A stretch of 64,000 nucleotides of DNA from Paracoccus denitrificans (GCF_900100045.1 NZ_FNEA01000011.1:62001-126000), one strand, 5' to 3'. Counted from the first letter of the stretch, positions 50,436-58,862 are shown. Notes: generated by a model not told the origin, from the letters alone. Program-made: numbers and translations.

Positions 50436-51347
50436 TTATCGAGCAAACCGCTCGCTCGCAGTTATTCTTGACACAGTTGGATGTCCACCGGTCGCTCCGT
50501 AGACCGCGTGATCGAGCCAGTCCTTTTCTCCGTCGAGTACATCAGCATCAATTTCGCGCCACCAATAACGGTGCGTCGGATCCCATCGATATCCCCGGCT
50601 CTTGAGTAGATCTTTGGCATTGAAGGGAGCCCCAATGGCCGCAATGCGAAAGTTCGGACGATCGCAGCGTTCGAGAAGATGGGACATTATCGTGCGGCCG
50701 TCTCCCGCCACGCTGCCTAGAAGCGTTGCCAGGGCGTGAACATCCTGTTCGGCGCGATGTCCCTTAAAATACCACCCAGCTTGGAACAGCAGATGTCCAA
50801 GCGCGCGTCCGTCGAAGCCAAGAGTGAGCCAATCTAGTTGAGTGAGGCTGCATCCCCACGCTTGATGCTGAAGCGCTGGGAAGCGAACGTCGACGAACGG
50901 TCGATCAAAGGCCGCGTTGTGTGCAATAATGACGTCAGCTTCTCCGAGCTGCGCTACTATACTCTCGTCGTCAAAGGCACATCCCGCGAGGTCTGCGTCT
51001 GTAAGCCCAGTAAGCAGGGTCAGTCGTGGAGGCATCGACCGGCCCGGATCTTCGCGCCAAGAGCGGGGATGCTCCATCTCGATGATCCGGCCCCGCGCAT
51101 CGACGCTCAGCCGTTCGATCGCAATTTCCACAAGCCGATCCGTGGTAGGGTCCAGCCCTGTCGTTTCCGTATCGATAATAGCGACAATCCGCATTTCGGT
51201 GGATCGAGGGGCGAGTTCATCCACTTGTCCGGCAAAACTTAGTTCGCGCAAGACCCGATACCCAGGAATCTGCGATAGCCGGTGAGCGAGATACTCTCCC
51301 AAATCCGTGGAACTGGCGCGAGAATTGAAGAGATGGGGAAACTTCAT
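50436..51347 (-). CDS. DEDDh 3'-5' exonuclease (DnaQ-like) with C-terminal extension
   Basis: The 303-residue protein contains an exonuclease domain with all DEDDh residues: D59 and E61 (I-I-D-T-E-T-T-G), D148 (A-H-N-A-A-F-D), H197 and D202 (H-R-A-E-Q-D). The first 50 residues are an extra N-terminal region. The C-terminal 80 residues contain F-N-A-K-D-L-L-K-S-R-G-Y-R-W-D, a motif I associate with some DnaQ-like proteins. It is the last of four coupled genes; TGATG joins it to the nitrilase gene. It may trim DNA made by the reverse transcriptase. Confidence 0.9.
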   Translation of the reverse strand: MKFPHLFNSRASSTDLGEYLAHRLSQIPGYRVLRELSFAGQVDELAPRSTEMRIVAIIDTETTGLDPTTDRLVEIAIERLSVDARGRIIEMEHPRSWREDPGRSMPPRLTLLTGLTDADLAGCAFDDESIVAQLGEADVIIAHNAAFDRPFVDVRFPALQHQAWGCSLTQLDWLTLGFDGRALGHLLFQAGWYFKGHRAEQDVHALATLLGSVAGDGRTIMSHLLERCDRPNFRIAAIGAPFNAKDLLKSRGYRWDPTHRYWWREIDADVLDGEKDWLDHAVYGATGGHPTVSRITASERFAR

Positions 51348-52255
51348 CAGACGAGCCTCGCCAGCTTCTCGAGCAGCGCCACCGAGAACTGGTAGCCGGG
51401 CGGCAGGCTTTTGAACTCCTTGATGCCATCCTTGAGCGGGTCACCTCCCTTCTGATGCAGTCCCAGCCTTTCGACGGGTAACTCGATAATCTGGGCGGTG
51501 GCAAGCCCAGGTCCAGCATGCTGATAGATCGTTCGGCGCTCGGATAGACGGTAAGGAGATACGGCGAGTGAACCACCGAAATGCCCGCAATTGCAAATGA
51601 TCACATTACAGAACACCATGCGTGCGACCGCTTCAGCGACGTGGCGAAAAGACGTCGCATCTTTATTGAGCGCTAAGATGAAGAGGTGCTGCACCTTTCC
51701 ACGATACATCGCGATCCGCTCGAGATCGAGGAAGTCGTAGCAGACCATCACGCCGAACGCGCCAATTTCGTCCCCATCGAACAGCCACACTGACGGATCG
51801 CGCTTAAATTCACACGAGATACTTTTGAGCTTCTTGTCTTCCTCCGGTGCCGCATAGGTTTTGCCGATGCGCCGTGTTGTCGCCTTGGCCCCCATCTTCC
51901 GATTGCGCCACCTCTTAGGAACAATGAGCAGTGCCTCATTGTGAACCTCGCCAGGCTTACCTCCGACGCGATAATCGAGCCCGGCAATCACAATCGACTG
52001 CATCTTCCCGGCCATTCTACGTAGGGTCGCCTCATAGCCGGTGGGCACCGAGAGTTCTGGCAGCACTATGATGTCCGGTGGCGGTTGCTCTTGGTGGAAA
52101 GCCGCGAAGAATCCCCGGATCTCCGTGATAGCTCTTTCCTCCTCGCACGGCGACATCTTAGGGACGGCCGCCCAAGCAGCAGCGGGATCGAGGGAGGTCT
52201 GAATGATGCCAACCTTGAGAAAGGGGGTGAGCGTTGGGCTAGGTGGAGTTGTCAT
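51347..52255 (-). CDS. nitrilase/carbon-nitrogen hydrolase superfamily protein
   Basis: The 302-residue protein has the Glu-Lys-Cys triad: E67 (I-V-L-P-E-L-S), K132 (R-I-G-K-T-Y-A-A-P-E-E) and C172 (F-G-V-M-V-C-Y-D-F). It should therefore be an active C-N hydrolase. Nitrilase domains are known partners of defence reverse transcriptases (DRT type 1), where I recall them fused to the RT. Here the domain is a separate gene overlapping the RT stop by ATGA. The substrate is unknown; a nucleotide or NAD-like amide would be a guess. Confidence 0.88.
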   Translation of the reverse strand: MTTPPSPTLTPFLKVGIIQTSLDPAAAWAAVPKMSPCEEERAITEIRGFFAAFHQEQPPPDIIVLPELSVPTGYEATLRRMAGKMQSIVIAGLDYRVGGKPGEVHNEALLIVPKRWRNRKMGAKATTRRIGKTYAAPEEDKKLKSISCEFKRDPSVWLFDGDEIGAFGVMVCYDFLDLERIAMYRGKVQHLFILALNKDATSFRHVAEAVARMVFCNVIICNCGHFGGSLAVSPYRLSERRTIYQHAGPGLATAQIIELPVERLGLHQKGGDPLKDGIKEFKSLPPGYQFSVALLEKLARLV

Positions 52256-55200
52256 AGTCCGAGCTCTTCCTCGCTTGGCATGCCATCGATAAACGCGCCC
52301 ATCTGTCGGAGTCGAACCGGAATAAGTTGTCGGGGTTTATGCTCTAGGACGGTCATCTGGCTCTTCTGCAATACGTCCTGTGCCTGCTTGATTTGCGCCA
52401 GCAGGGCGTCAGGGCTGTCGATAAGCTGATCGAACTCGGTGTCATCGGCTGACTGCCCCTTCGCATTACCGAACAACATGGGAAACTGTGTCAGCATCGA
52501 GGTCTCTCGACTTCGTGGGAGCAGACATGCCCGAAGGATAGAGATGGTGAAGGACGAGATCGTAAGCCGCTCGATATCGTGGGCTACGATTTCGATCAGG
52601 CTCCGCTCCTGGCCGCGGATGTTCCAGGCTGCCGGCAGGACGAAGCTCTGACGCAATATGCCCCAGAGAATCTGACCGAGCGCACGGAGGCGGCGTGGCC
52701 AAGCGCGGTCGTCGACCGATACCAGCACCTCATGATAGCGATAGTCCCTCATTCCGGGGGAATGGGCAACCCTGCTACGGCGTGTCAGGCTTTGCCAAGC
52801 CTCCCATGTGATCTTATCGCCCGCGTCGGTCGCCTCTGGCAGCGCCCTCCAATCGGCAGGTAGCCATTCGAATGGAATGCCTACGTCCTCAGGATGAAGC
52901 CTATCTAGATAATCTATGTCGGGCCCTTCGGGCTCGAAGATCGGCTCAAGGATCTGCCGAACGATCTCTAGCGCAGTCCATTCTGATCGGCGTGGATCAC
53001 TGGAGTCCATCACCGCTGTCTTCTCGGTCCATTCCACAAGTGACAGCGTCGCTCGAGAGTTACCTACCCGCGCACGAACGTCGGCTATGACCGGGGCGAT
53101 GTTCGGTAGCCCCGCAAAGCGATCAGGCTGCGTTCGTGCTGCGTCGAGCAGCCAGCCCTCGTCGTCACTCTTAAGAAGGAACGGATCCTCGGCCAAGCGC
53201 TTCCAGGCGGCAGGGGGCAAGAGCCGGGGATAGCGTCTCAGACCGTTCCAGTCCTCGGGGCGGCTAGGTTCATAACTCTTGGCGGCCGTCGCCCAGTAGA
53301 CGGGCGGCTGCATGGGATGTGCGCCGGTGGTCGTGAACAGCCAGTGGAACCATACCCCCAGCGGCACTCCAGTCATTTCGAACAGCACGACGAAGCCAGG
53401 TGCTGCCGCCTTTTCGGGCCCTATCGCTCGGACCAGCATCTCATTCGAGAGCGTGGCGTCCGTCATCGCTATCTCAGTCGCCCCAAGCATTAGTGCGGCC
53501 TCGAATGCCCGACGCGCATTCCACTGGAACTGTTGCAATCGGACAGCTTCGCTTGCGCGGGGGACGAAAGCCTCGAGATCCGCGCGCACCAGATTCTCAA
53601 GAAAGGCTCGCGCCGCACCACGTTCGCGGTGGAGTAGGTCAGGCTGAGAGAGGGCAACGCTGGCAGTTAGGACATGTCGAGCGAGGACGTGTAACGCCAT
53701 CGCTCCCAGATACGACTGCAGGAACTTGTGATCATCGTCGGTGTGGTCGTCCATCCAGCGACGCATGCGGTCAAAACCATTGTGTCCGGTCACCCGGCAG
53801 TAATCCAGCAAACGCGTGAAAAGCCTGACCTTGTCAGGATGGGTGGCAAAAGCCTCAAAGAGCAGCCCGAAATGACGCTTTACGAGTGCAGCCCAGTTTT
53901 CCTGCTCAGTTTTTTCGAGTTCAGCGATGCGGTCAAGAAATGGCTTGACCATAGCGGGTTCCAGATCTGCGGGTGCCTTGCCACGGGTGAGCGCCTTGAG
54001 CCGGCGATGTTCGAGCAGAAGCTCCTCGTTTGGACGAAACAAGGCGGGCGTGAGGTTGGCTATCCGCGCAGCGGCGAAGGCCATGCGAGTATCGCCGCGA
54101 ATTTCGTTGTCAGGGATATTGGCGAGCAATAGCCATTCGAGTTGCTCAAGCCGCTGACTACGGCCAGCATCGGTCAGTAAGTCAAAATCGGTCGCTGCCA
54201 ACATCGAAACCTGCGCTAAGGTCCGCGTCATAAGCTGGGTGGGCTTGCGACCATCAACAGACGCGGCAGCGATCGCGACGGATCGAAGCTCCGATAGTTT
54301 CTTAGGCTCGACTGTCTCGTCGGGGTGAAGCAGCCATTTTAATTCCGCCGGACTGTATTTCTCGCGCTCGATCTCTACACCGATGCCGTGTCGTGCGAGC
54401 AGATGGGCGTATTCGGTCATCCACTCTAGGAGCCGGTCGAAATCGTATGCGAGGAACTCATGGTCGTCGACGAAGCGAAAATGAGCAATGTTGCGGTGTT
54501 GCAGCAGCAGCTTCTCGACCTCACGATCGATTGGGAGCATGGCGACGTTCGCGAGGAAGCCACCGACGAACAAGCCTGTCGGGATGCCATCGAACGATCC
54601 GACGGGCGCAATAGGATCGACTTTGGCCTTGAGAGCTTGGTCGAGGCCTCCGTCGTCGACCTCAAACCGAAGCATTGCAGAGAGAAGTGCTGAGAGGCGG
54701 GGTTCGTCAGAAAACCCTTCTACCAGAGTATCGAAGCCTCGTTGGATCGCCGAAACCTGCACCGACGGGTAGAATTTACTCAGGTCCAGCGATGCAGCAT
54801 AGAGCGTATTGTCGCCTGACGCTGGACGATTCCAGAACGTTGGGTGGAAGTAGGCAAGTTCGTCGCCCTGCTCGAGGGCCAAGCGTTCGCCGGCATCAAG
54901 ATCGTCCTCCTCAATGCTTTTCCCGACCATCTTGCGAGCGGTGAGTGAGATGTGGCGCCGGAAGAGCGGCCAACTATGTTTGAAATGTCGGTAAAGATAA
55001 CCTGCTGAGTGTCGATAGGGCCCAATATTTAGCTTGGAGTTTTGCCCTTCAGCGGTTTCCTCCTCATACCATGCAGCACGATACAGCCGATTTCCGTAGC
55101 TCCACGCCGGCATCCTCTGATCCAATTCCGGCCCCAGAACATTGACGAGAGCGATCCAAGCGACTTGATCGCGAACGGAAATCTCAAAGTATTGTCTTAG

Positions 55201-55440
55201 CCGTGGCTTTCCCTCCTTGTCCGGCTTTTTCGGTTGGGGAACCAACCTGATTGGTCTGTTTCTCCAGTTCCCTGTCTCGAAGTCGTGCCGAATAGCGGTC
55301 AGTTCGGCTTCGAGATTCAGCTCGAAGGCCGCAATCTCAGCCTGATCAAAAAGTCCGTCTGCCATACGATAGCAGCGTCGCGCCTTGCGCCATGCCCAGA
55401 GCAAGTTTTCTGGCATGAGGAGAAGATTGAACCAGGTCAT
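52252..55440 (-). CDS. unknown-group/defence-type reverse transcriptase
   Basis: The 1062-residue protein has an RT core in its first 400 residues. Motif A is A-S-L-D-L-S-K-F-Y-P-S-V with D219, motif B-like is G-I-P-T-G-L-F-V-G-G-F near 285-295, and motif C is F-V-D-D with D325/D326. The N-terminal part includes W-S-Y-G-N-R-L-Y-R, seen in unknown-group RTs. Residues about 400-1060 are mostly helical, of unknown role, as in the UG/Abi class. No group II intron maturase domain or retron partner is present. It is the second gene of the four-gene unit (ATGA overlaps on both sides). Confidence 0.9.
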   Translation of the reverse strand: MTWFNLLLMPENLLWAWRKARRCYRMADGLFDQAEIAAFELNLEAELTAIRHDFETGNWRNRPIRLVPQPKKPDKEGKPRLRQYFEISVRDQVAWIALVNVLGPELDQRMPAWSYGNRLYRAAWYEEETAEGQNSKLNIGPYRHSAGYLYRHFKHSWPLFRRHISLTARKMVGKSIEEDDLDAGERLALEQGDELAYFHPTFWNRPASGDNTLYAASLDLSKFYPSVQVSAIQRGFDTLVEGFSDEPRLSALLSAMLRFEVDDGGLDQALKAKVDPIAPVGSFDGIPTGLFVGGFLANVAMLPIDREVEKLLLQHRNIAHFRFVDDHEFLAYDFDRLLEWMTEYAHLLARHGIGVEIEREKYSPAELKWLLHPDETVEPKKLSELRSVAIAAASVDGRKPTQLMTRTLAQVSMLAATDFDLLTDAGRSQRLEQLEWLLLANIPDNEIRGDTRMAFAAARIANLTPALFRPNEELLLEHRRLKALTRGKAPADLEPAMVKPFLDRIAELEKTEQENWAALVKRHFGLLFEAFATHPDKVRLFTRLLDYCRVTGHNGFDRMRRWMDDHTDDDHKFLQSYLGAMALHVLARHVLTASVALSQPDLLHRERGAARAFLENLVRADLEAFVPRASEAVRLQQFQWNARRAFEAALMLGATEIAMTDATLSNEMLVRAIGPEKAAAPGFVVLFEMTGVPLGVWFHWLFTTTGAHPMQPPVYWATAAKSYEPSRPEDWNGLRRYPRLLPPAAWKRLAEDPFLLKSDDEGWLLDAARTQPDRFAGLPNIAPVIADVRARVGNSRATLSLVEWTEKTAVMDSSDPRRSEWTALEIVRQILEPIFEPEGPDIDYLDRLHPEDVGIPFEWLPADWRALPEATDAGDKITWEAWQSLTRRSRVAHSPGMRDYRYHEVLVSVDDRAWPRRLRALGQILWGILRQSFVLPAAWNIRGQERSLIEIVAHDIERLTISSFTISILRACLLPRSRETSMLTQFPMLFGNAKGQSADDTEFDQLIDSPDALLAQIKQAQDVLQKSQMTVLEHKPRQLIPVRLRQMGAFIDGMPSEEELGL

Positions 55441-56474
55441 GCTATGCCTCGCCGCGATCGGAGATAATCGTTCAGATCATTGACCTCTGGTGGCAACTGC
55501 TTGGTAACTACCGTAATACCGCGCGCAGCAAGCCGGTCGCTAAGCCTCTTGGCCAGACTACGCCCCGACCGATCAGCATCGGCGAATATCGCGACGTTAC
55601 GGCCTATGAGGCGGTCGATTATATCAGTTCCAAGGTTGCGCATCGCGCCAAGAAGCCCAATCGGAAGCATGCCAAGTTCATGCGCCGAGAGCACGTCAGT
55701 GATCCCTTCACAGATAGTGATGGTCGACCCTGGCTTGGCGAGCGCATCAAGATTGTAGGGAGGCGGCAGGAGCTTCGCCGGGCAGAACCAACGATATTCC
55801 TTGCCGTCGTCCGCGCGACGAGCCTGGAGGTAGGTGACTGTGCCGTCCTGCAAGAAGGGAAAGAGTAGATAGTTCGACGGCAAGCAAAGTAGTGGCCCAT
55901 AGCGCCCCTGCATGACAAGGCCCGCTTCCTCGAGACGCGGCATTCCGAAAGCCGATAGCGCGCGTCGAAACAAGCTGGTGCGATCACCAATCTGACCAAC
56001 TCGGAAGTGTGCAATGGTCTCGGCGCTGAAAGCTCGTCGTTGGAGATAAGCTCTGCCGCTCGCGGAAAGCGGCGACTGATCGAGAATCCAACCGTAGACT
56101 TCGGGGGCCATGCCGTGAGACGAAGACTGCACCGGAACCGGCAAAGTTTGCTGGATGGTCGATGGTCGGCGTCTTGATCGGGGCTGGGCGCTGATGCTGT
56201 TGAGATAGTTATCATCCAGCCAGCGGCAGGCCGCCAAGAAGTCGAGATTGTCCATCGCCATGACGAGGTCGATTACACTTCCGGAACGCTGACAGCCGAA
56301 GCAGGAGAAGCCATTACTGATCGAACGCAGCGAGAAGGAAGGCCGTTGATCCGGGTGTCCAGGTAGTCGGCAACGTCCGGTTCCCCTCGGCGAGAGTGCG
56401 AAGCCGAGATCCGCTGCGACCGTGGCAATCGGGATCGCCTTGATCCGTTCGAGATCATACCTCTTTCGTGACAA
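55437..56474 (-). CDS. DnaG-like primase (CHC2 zinc finger plus TOPRIM)
   Basis: The 345-residue protein has a CHC2 zinc-binding domain (C35, H40, C58, C61), a middle region (about 120-245) like the DnaG RNA-polymerase subdomain, and a TOPRIM domain with E256 (I-C-E-G) and D299/D301 (F-A-D-A-D-R-S-G). It is shorter than chromosomal DnaG because the helicase-binding C-terminus is absent, a form common in mobile elements. The start is TTG 56474: an in-frame TGA lies nine bases upstream and AGGGG precedes it. It opens the operon and overlaps the RT gene by ATGA. Confidence 0.92.
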   Translation of the reverse strand: MSRKRYDLERIKAIPIATVAADLGFALSPRGTGRCRLPGHPDQRPSFSLRSISNGFSCFGCQRSGSVIDLVMAMDNLDFLAACRWLDDNYLNSISAQPRSRRRPSTIQQTLPVPVQSSSHGMAPEVYGWILDQSPLSASGRAYLQRRAFSAETIAHFRVGQIGDRTSLFRRALSAFGMPRLEEAGLVMQGRYGPLLCLPSNYLLFPFLQDGTVTYLQARRADDGKEYRWFCPAKLLPPPYNLDALAKPGSTITICEGITDVLSAHELGMLPIGLLGAMRNLGTDIIDRLIGRNVAIFADADRSGRSLAKRLSDRLAARGITVVTKQLPPEVNDLNDYLRSRRGIA

Positions 56475-56559
56475 TCTCAGTCACCCCTGACGCTGAACGT
56501 CGAGCGGATTGACCACCCTACTAACGCTGTTGATGCTATTCGCCCTACCGATAGTTGTC

Positions 56560-56640
56560 GCCATGCTCCCCCCTGCACAATACAATCAACTGACTGGTCA
56601 CCTTGCAAGCCAGTCGCCACATTGGCTCCTTAATTTTTAC
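56560..56640 (-). promoter_or_regulatory. putative promoter and operator of the primase-RT operon
   Basis: On the reverse strand, TTGCAA is followed after 17 bases by TTGTAT, resembling -35 and -10 elements. An inverted repeat GACTGG (56592-56597) / CCAGTC (56610-56615) brackets the -35 element, so a repressor could block the promoter. The leader between promoter and start is about 100 bases and may hold structured RNA. Confidence 0.45.
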
Positions 56641-56975
56641 CGACAGCAGAAACCATGTCCGGTCTCCATCTCAGGAAGCCGATAAGCAGTCAGACTGCCA
56701 GGGGCTCTCTAAACCGGCCATTCGCGCACAATGCAGCGAACGGCCGCTTACCGCCCTTTTTGTCTCCGTCACTGGCAGTAACAGCGAAGGCGAGAACCGC
56801 TGCGATAGTTGAGGTCTCCGCGCTTCTCGCCTTCGCTGGCTCTGAGACCGGCACTTCTGGAGCTACTGGCGCCGAATGTCATGCAACCGGGTGCCGAAGT
56901 TGTACGCAACCGAGTGCCGAACCGAGTGAGAACCAGCACAGGCCACAATCAAACATCCAATGCAGCGTTCCTGAC
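56641..56975. other. gene-free stretch with hairpin and short tandem repeat
   Basis: No gene is recognised. A perfect 15-base inverted repeat (56782-56796 with 56824-56838) spans 57 bases. Two 16-base direct repeats differing at one base start at 56883 and 56906 (GCAACCGGGTGCCGAA and GCAACCGAGTGCCGAA), with a partial third copy after them. These look like the ends or binding sites of a lost mobile element. Confidence 0.5.
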
Positions 56976-57608
56976 GACTCTGTTGCACAAATCGGCTGAT
57001 GGTCGAGGTTCCCCCATCCCCGGACAGACTTATCCTACGGCCTCTGTGACGGGTATGCCGAGCGCGGTGTAGTCGTTCAGGACGGCTATGCGGATCTGGA
57101 TCTCGGCAACCTGGCGATCAAAGTCTCGCGCCATGAGGCGCTGACCCAGCAGCTTTACACAATGCATCTTGCTCTCGACGCGGCTTCGGCGGTGATAGCC
57201 GCTCCAGTTTCGCCAGAGCGCCCGCCCAAGATATTTTGACGCCCGCAAGGCTTCGTTTCGTGCGCGCACTCCGGGCGTGTTCGGCTTCCATGGTTTTGCG
57301 TTCTTGCGGGGTGGGATGACGGCGGCAGCGCCTCGAAGCGCCATGCCGAACAAGGCCTTCATTGAAAGGCAGGTCTGGATGGCGGCGTCGCTGTAGGTTT
57401 GCTGACGGCCACGCCGACCTGTCGGCACGGCATCCCAGGTCGTGTCGGTGTCAAACCAGATCGTCAGCGAGCCGCGGCGCTTGAGCGCTTCATTGTAGGC
57501 CGGCCAGTTCCTGGTCTTGTAGGTCGGAGGTGTGGGTCTGCTCATGACGCCCAGCTACCATGCTGGATTCACGAAATGAATTCCCGCAGGGGTTTGCGCA
57601 ACAGAGCC
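56976..57608 (-). mobile_element. internally deleted IS5-family element (MITE-like)
   Basis: Imperfect terminal repeats GACTCTGTTGCACAAA and, inverted, GGCTCTGTTGCGCAAA enclose 633 bases, less than the usual 800-1000. The transposase gene inside has lost its middle part. It could be moved in trans by a full-length relative. A related 5' fragment lies at 35,521. Confidence 0.75.
57030..57545 (-). pseudogene. IS5-family transposase, in-frame deletion of the catalytic centre
   Basis: The 171-codon frame joins the normal N-terminus (Y-N-E-A-L-K-R-R-G-S-L-T-I-W-F-D) to the C-terminal part (V-I-P-P-R-K-N-A-K-P-W, then R-S-R-V-E-S-K-M-H-C). The junction is at about residue 72 (M-A-L-R-G-A-A-A). The first two catalytic Asp regions are missing and only the final Glu region remains, so it cannot be active, although it keeps an open frame. 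Confidence 0.85.
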
Positions 57609-57772
57609 CATCAGCGGCATAATATTCATCAATCGCAATGGTTTGCGCTGGTGCGATGCGCCGAAGGAATACGGACCAGCCAAGACCCTCTACAACCGTT
57701 GGAAGTGCTGGAGCGACAACTGAGTCTTCACCCGGATCATGGTCGGCCTGGCCGCTGAGCGTGCCGTCCTGT
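57609..57772 (+). pseudogene. fragment of a second IS5-type (IS427-like) transposase
   Basis: The forward strand reads I-I-F-I-N-R-N-G-L-R-W-C-D-A-P-K-E-Y-G-P and K-T-L-Y-N-R-W-K-C-W-S-D-N, then an in-frame TGA, then V-F-T-R-I-M-V-G-L-A-A-E. This is the N-terminal region of an IS427-group orfA. Both ends are missing. The IS5-type element at 56,976 lies immediately beside it and may have inserted into it. Confidence 0.7.
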
Positions 57773-57774
57773 GC

Positions 57775-58851
57775 CTAGTCTTCCCAATCCTCATCAAGGT
57801 TCATTCCACCAATGTCACCGGCCCCATAGAACGCTTGCCGGTGAAGGTGGATGTTAACCCGCGCCGCCACGTTCTTCTGCGGGGTATCGATGCCGATTTC
57901 TTCGTTGATTGTGGTCTGATAGATCATCTCTTCGCCCCAGATGTTAAGATTCCCATCCCAGATGTCGCTATTCTCAATCAGCTCTTCGGCGGCGGCTTTA
58001 AAGTCCCACTCTTCATCCTTATTCCGGACGATATACCAAGCGCCGTCCGTGGGGTAATCGATGCGGTCCAGCGGGCGGCTTGCGAAGCCACTCTCTTCAC
58101 GCGGTCGGGTACTCCCCCAGTCACCATAGATGACTCGCGTACGGTTAGACCTGCGCGAGATTTGGTCGATTAGCTGACGGTTGCTGAATGGAACCGGCGT
58201 GATGCCGCTAAATGCAGAGAACATCTTCGGAATGGAAGTACATGAAAGCACCACAGGCACAGCCGCATCAATCTCTTGCAGGCTTTCGGCAATCACGCCC
58301 TCGAACCACACCGAAAGAGTCAATGGGTCCCGAGTCCAGCCTCCCTCTAGGATGATCGCGAAGTCAGCAGCACCCCCAGCCGCGAAGGCCGCAACGATTT
58401 CTTGGATGTTGCTGGGGAACCGATCCCGCACGATCCTCATGCAGTACGGACGCCCCAGCTCCTGAATGGCTTCGATTTGCCTTCTTAGGTCAGCTTCACT
58501 CTGTCCCCTAGACTGGATACAGGGCCACGCATTCTCATGCCGCCCCACAAACTCGACCCAGTTAGCGAAGGCGTTATCCGACTCCATCAACCGCGCCAAT
58601 TCCTGCTGCGGTCCGCTCTCAAGGTTCGTAAACTGATAGTCCCGGTCTATGTCTAGGAAGTAGTTGCGATTGGGGAATGCCCGCTCAACGCGGTCAATAG
58701 CCCGGTCTAAGGTGAGGGAATTGGCCCAAGGGGCGAGAAGGATGCAGGGCGTCATCCTATCCTTTGTCGCCCCCGGCAAGAACTCAAGCCCGTTCATTTC
58801 GCTGGCGCGGATAGCCAAAGTTGGAACGTAGCTCTTATTCTCTAGGACCAT
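57775..58851 (-). CDS. beta-family protein (PF14350-like)
   Basis: The 358-residue protein resembles the beta protein family named after a phage protein: Y-V-P-T-L-A-I-R-A-S-E at the start, I-L-E-G-G-W in the middle, and a C-terminal region with Y-G-D-W-G-S-T and W-Y-I-V-R. The biochemical function of the family is not established. It is the last gene of a three-gene leftward unit, 11 bases after the ImmA/IrrE gene. Confidence 0.75.
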   Translation of the reverse strand: MVLENKSYVPTLAIRASEMNGLEFLPGATKDRMTPCILLAPWANSLTLDRAIDRVERAFPNRNYFLDIDRDYQFTNLESGPQQELARLMESDNAFANWVEFVGRHENAWPCIQSRGQSEADLRRQIEAIQELGRPYCMRIVRDRFPSNIQEIVAAFAAGGAADFAIILEGGWTRDPLTLSVWFEGVIAESLQEIDAAVPVVLSCTSIPKMFSAFSGITPVPFSNRQLIDQISRRSNRTRVIYGDWGSTRPREESGFASRPLDRIDYPTDGAWYIVRNKDEEWDFKAAAEELIENSDIWDGNLNIWGEEMIYQTTINEEIGIDTPQKNVAARVNIHLHRQAFYGAGDIGGMNLDEDWED

Positions 58852-58862
58852 GGTTCACTCAC

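Noticed and set aside
52252-56640. Retron-type msr-msd RNA beside the RT
   Set aside because: The RT lacks obvious retron features, its start overlaps the primase gene, and no suitable inverted-repeat-flanked non-coding segment adjoins it.
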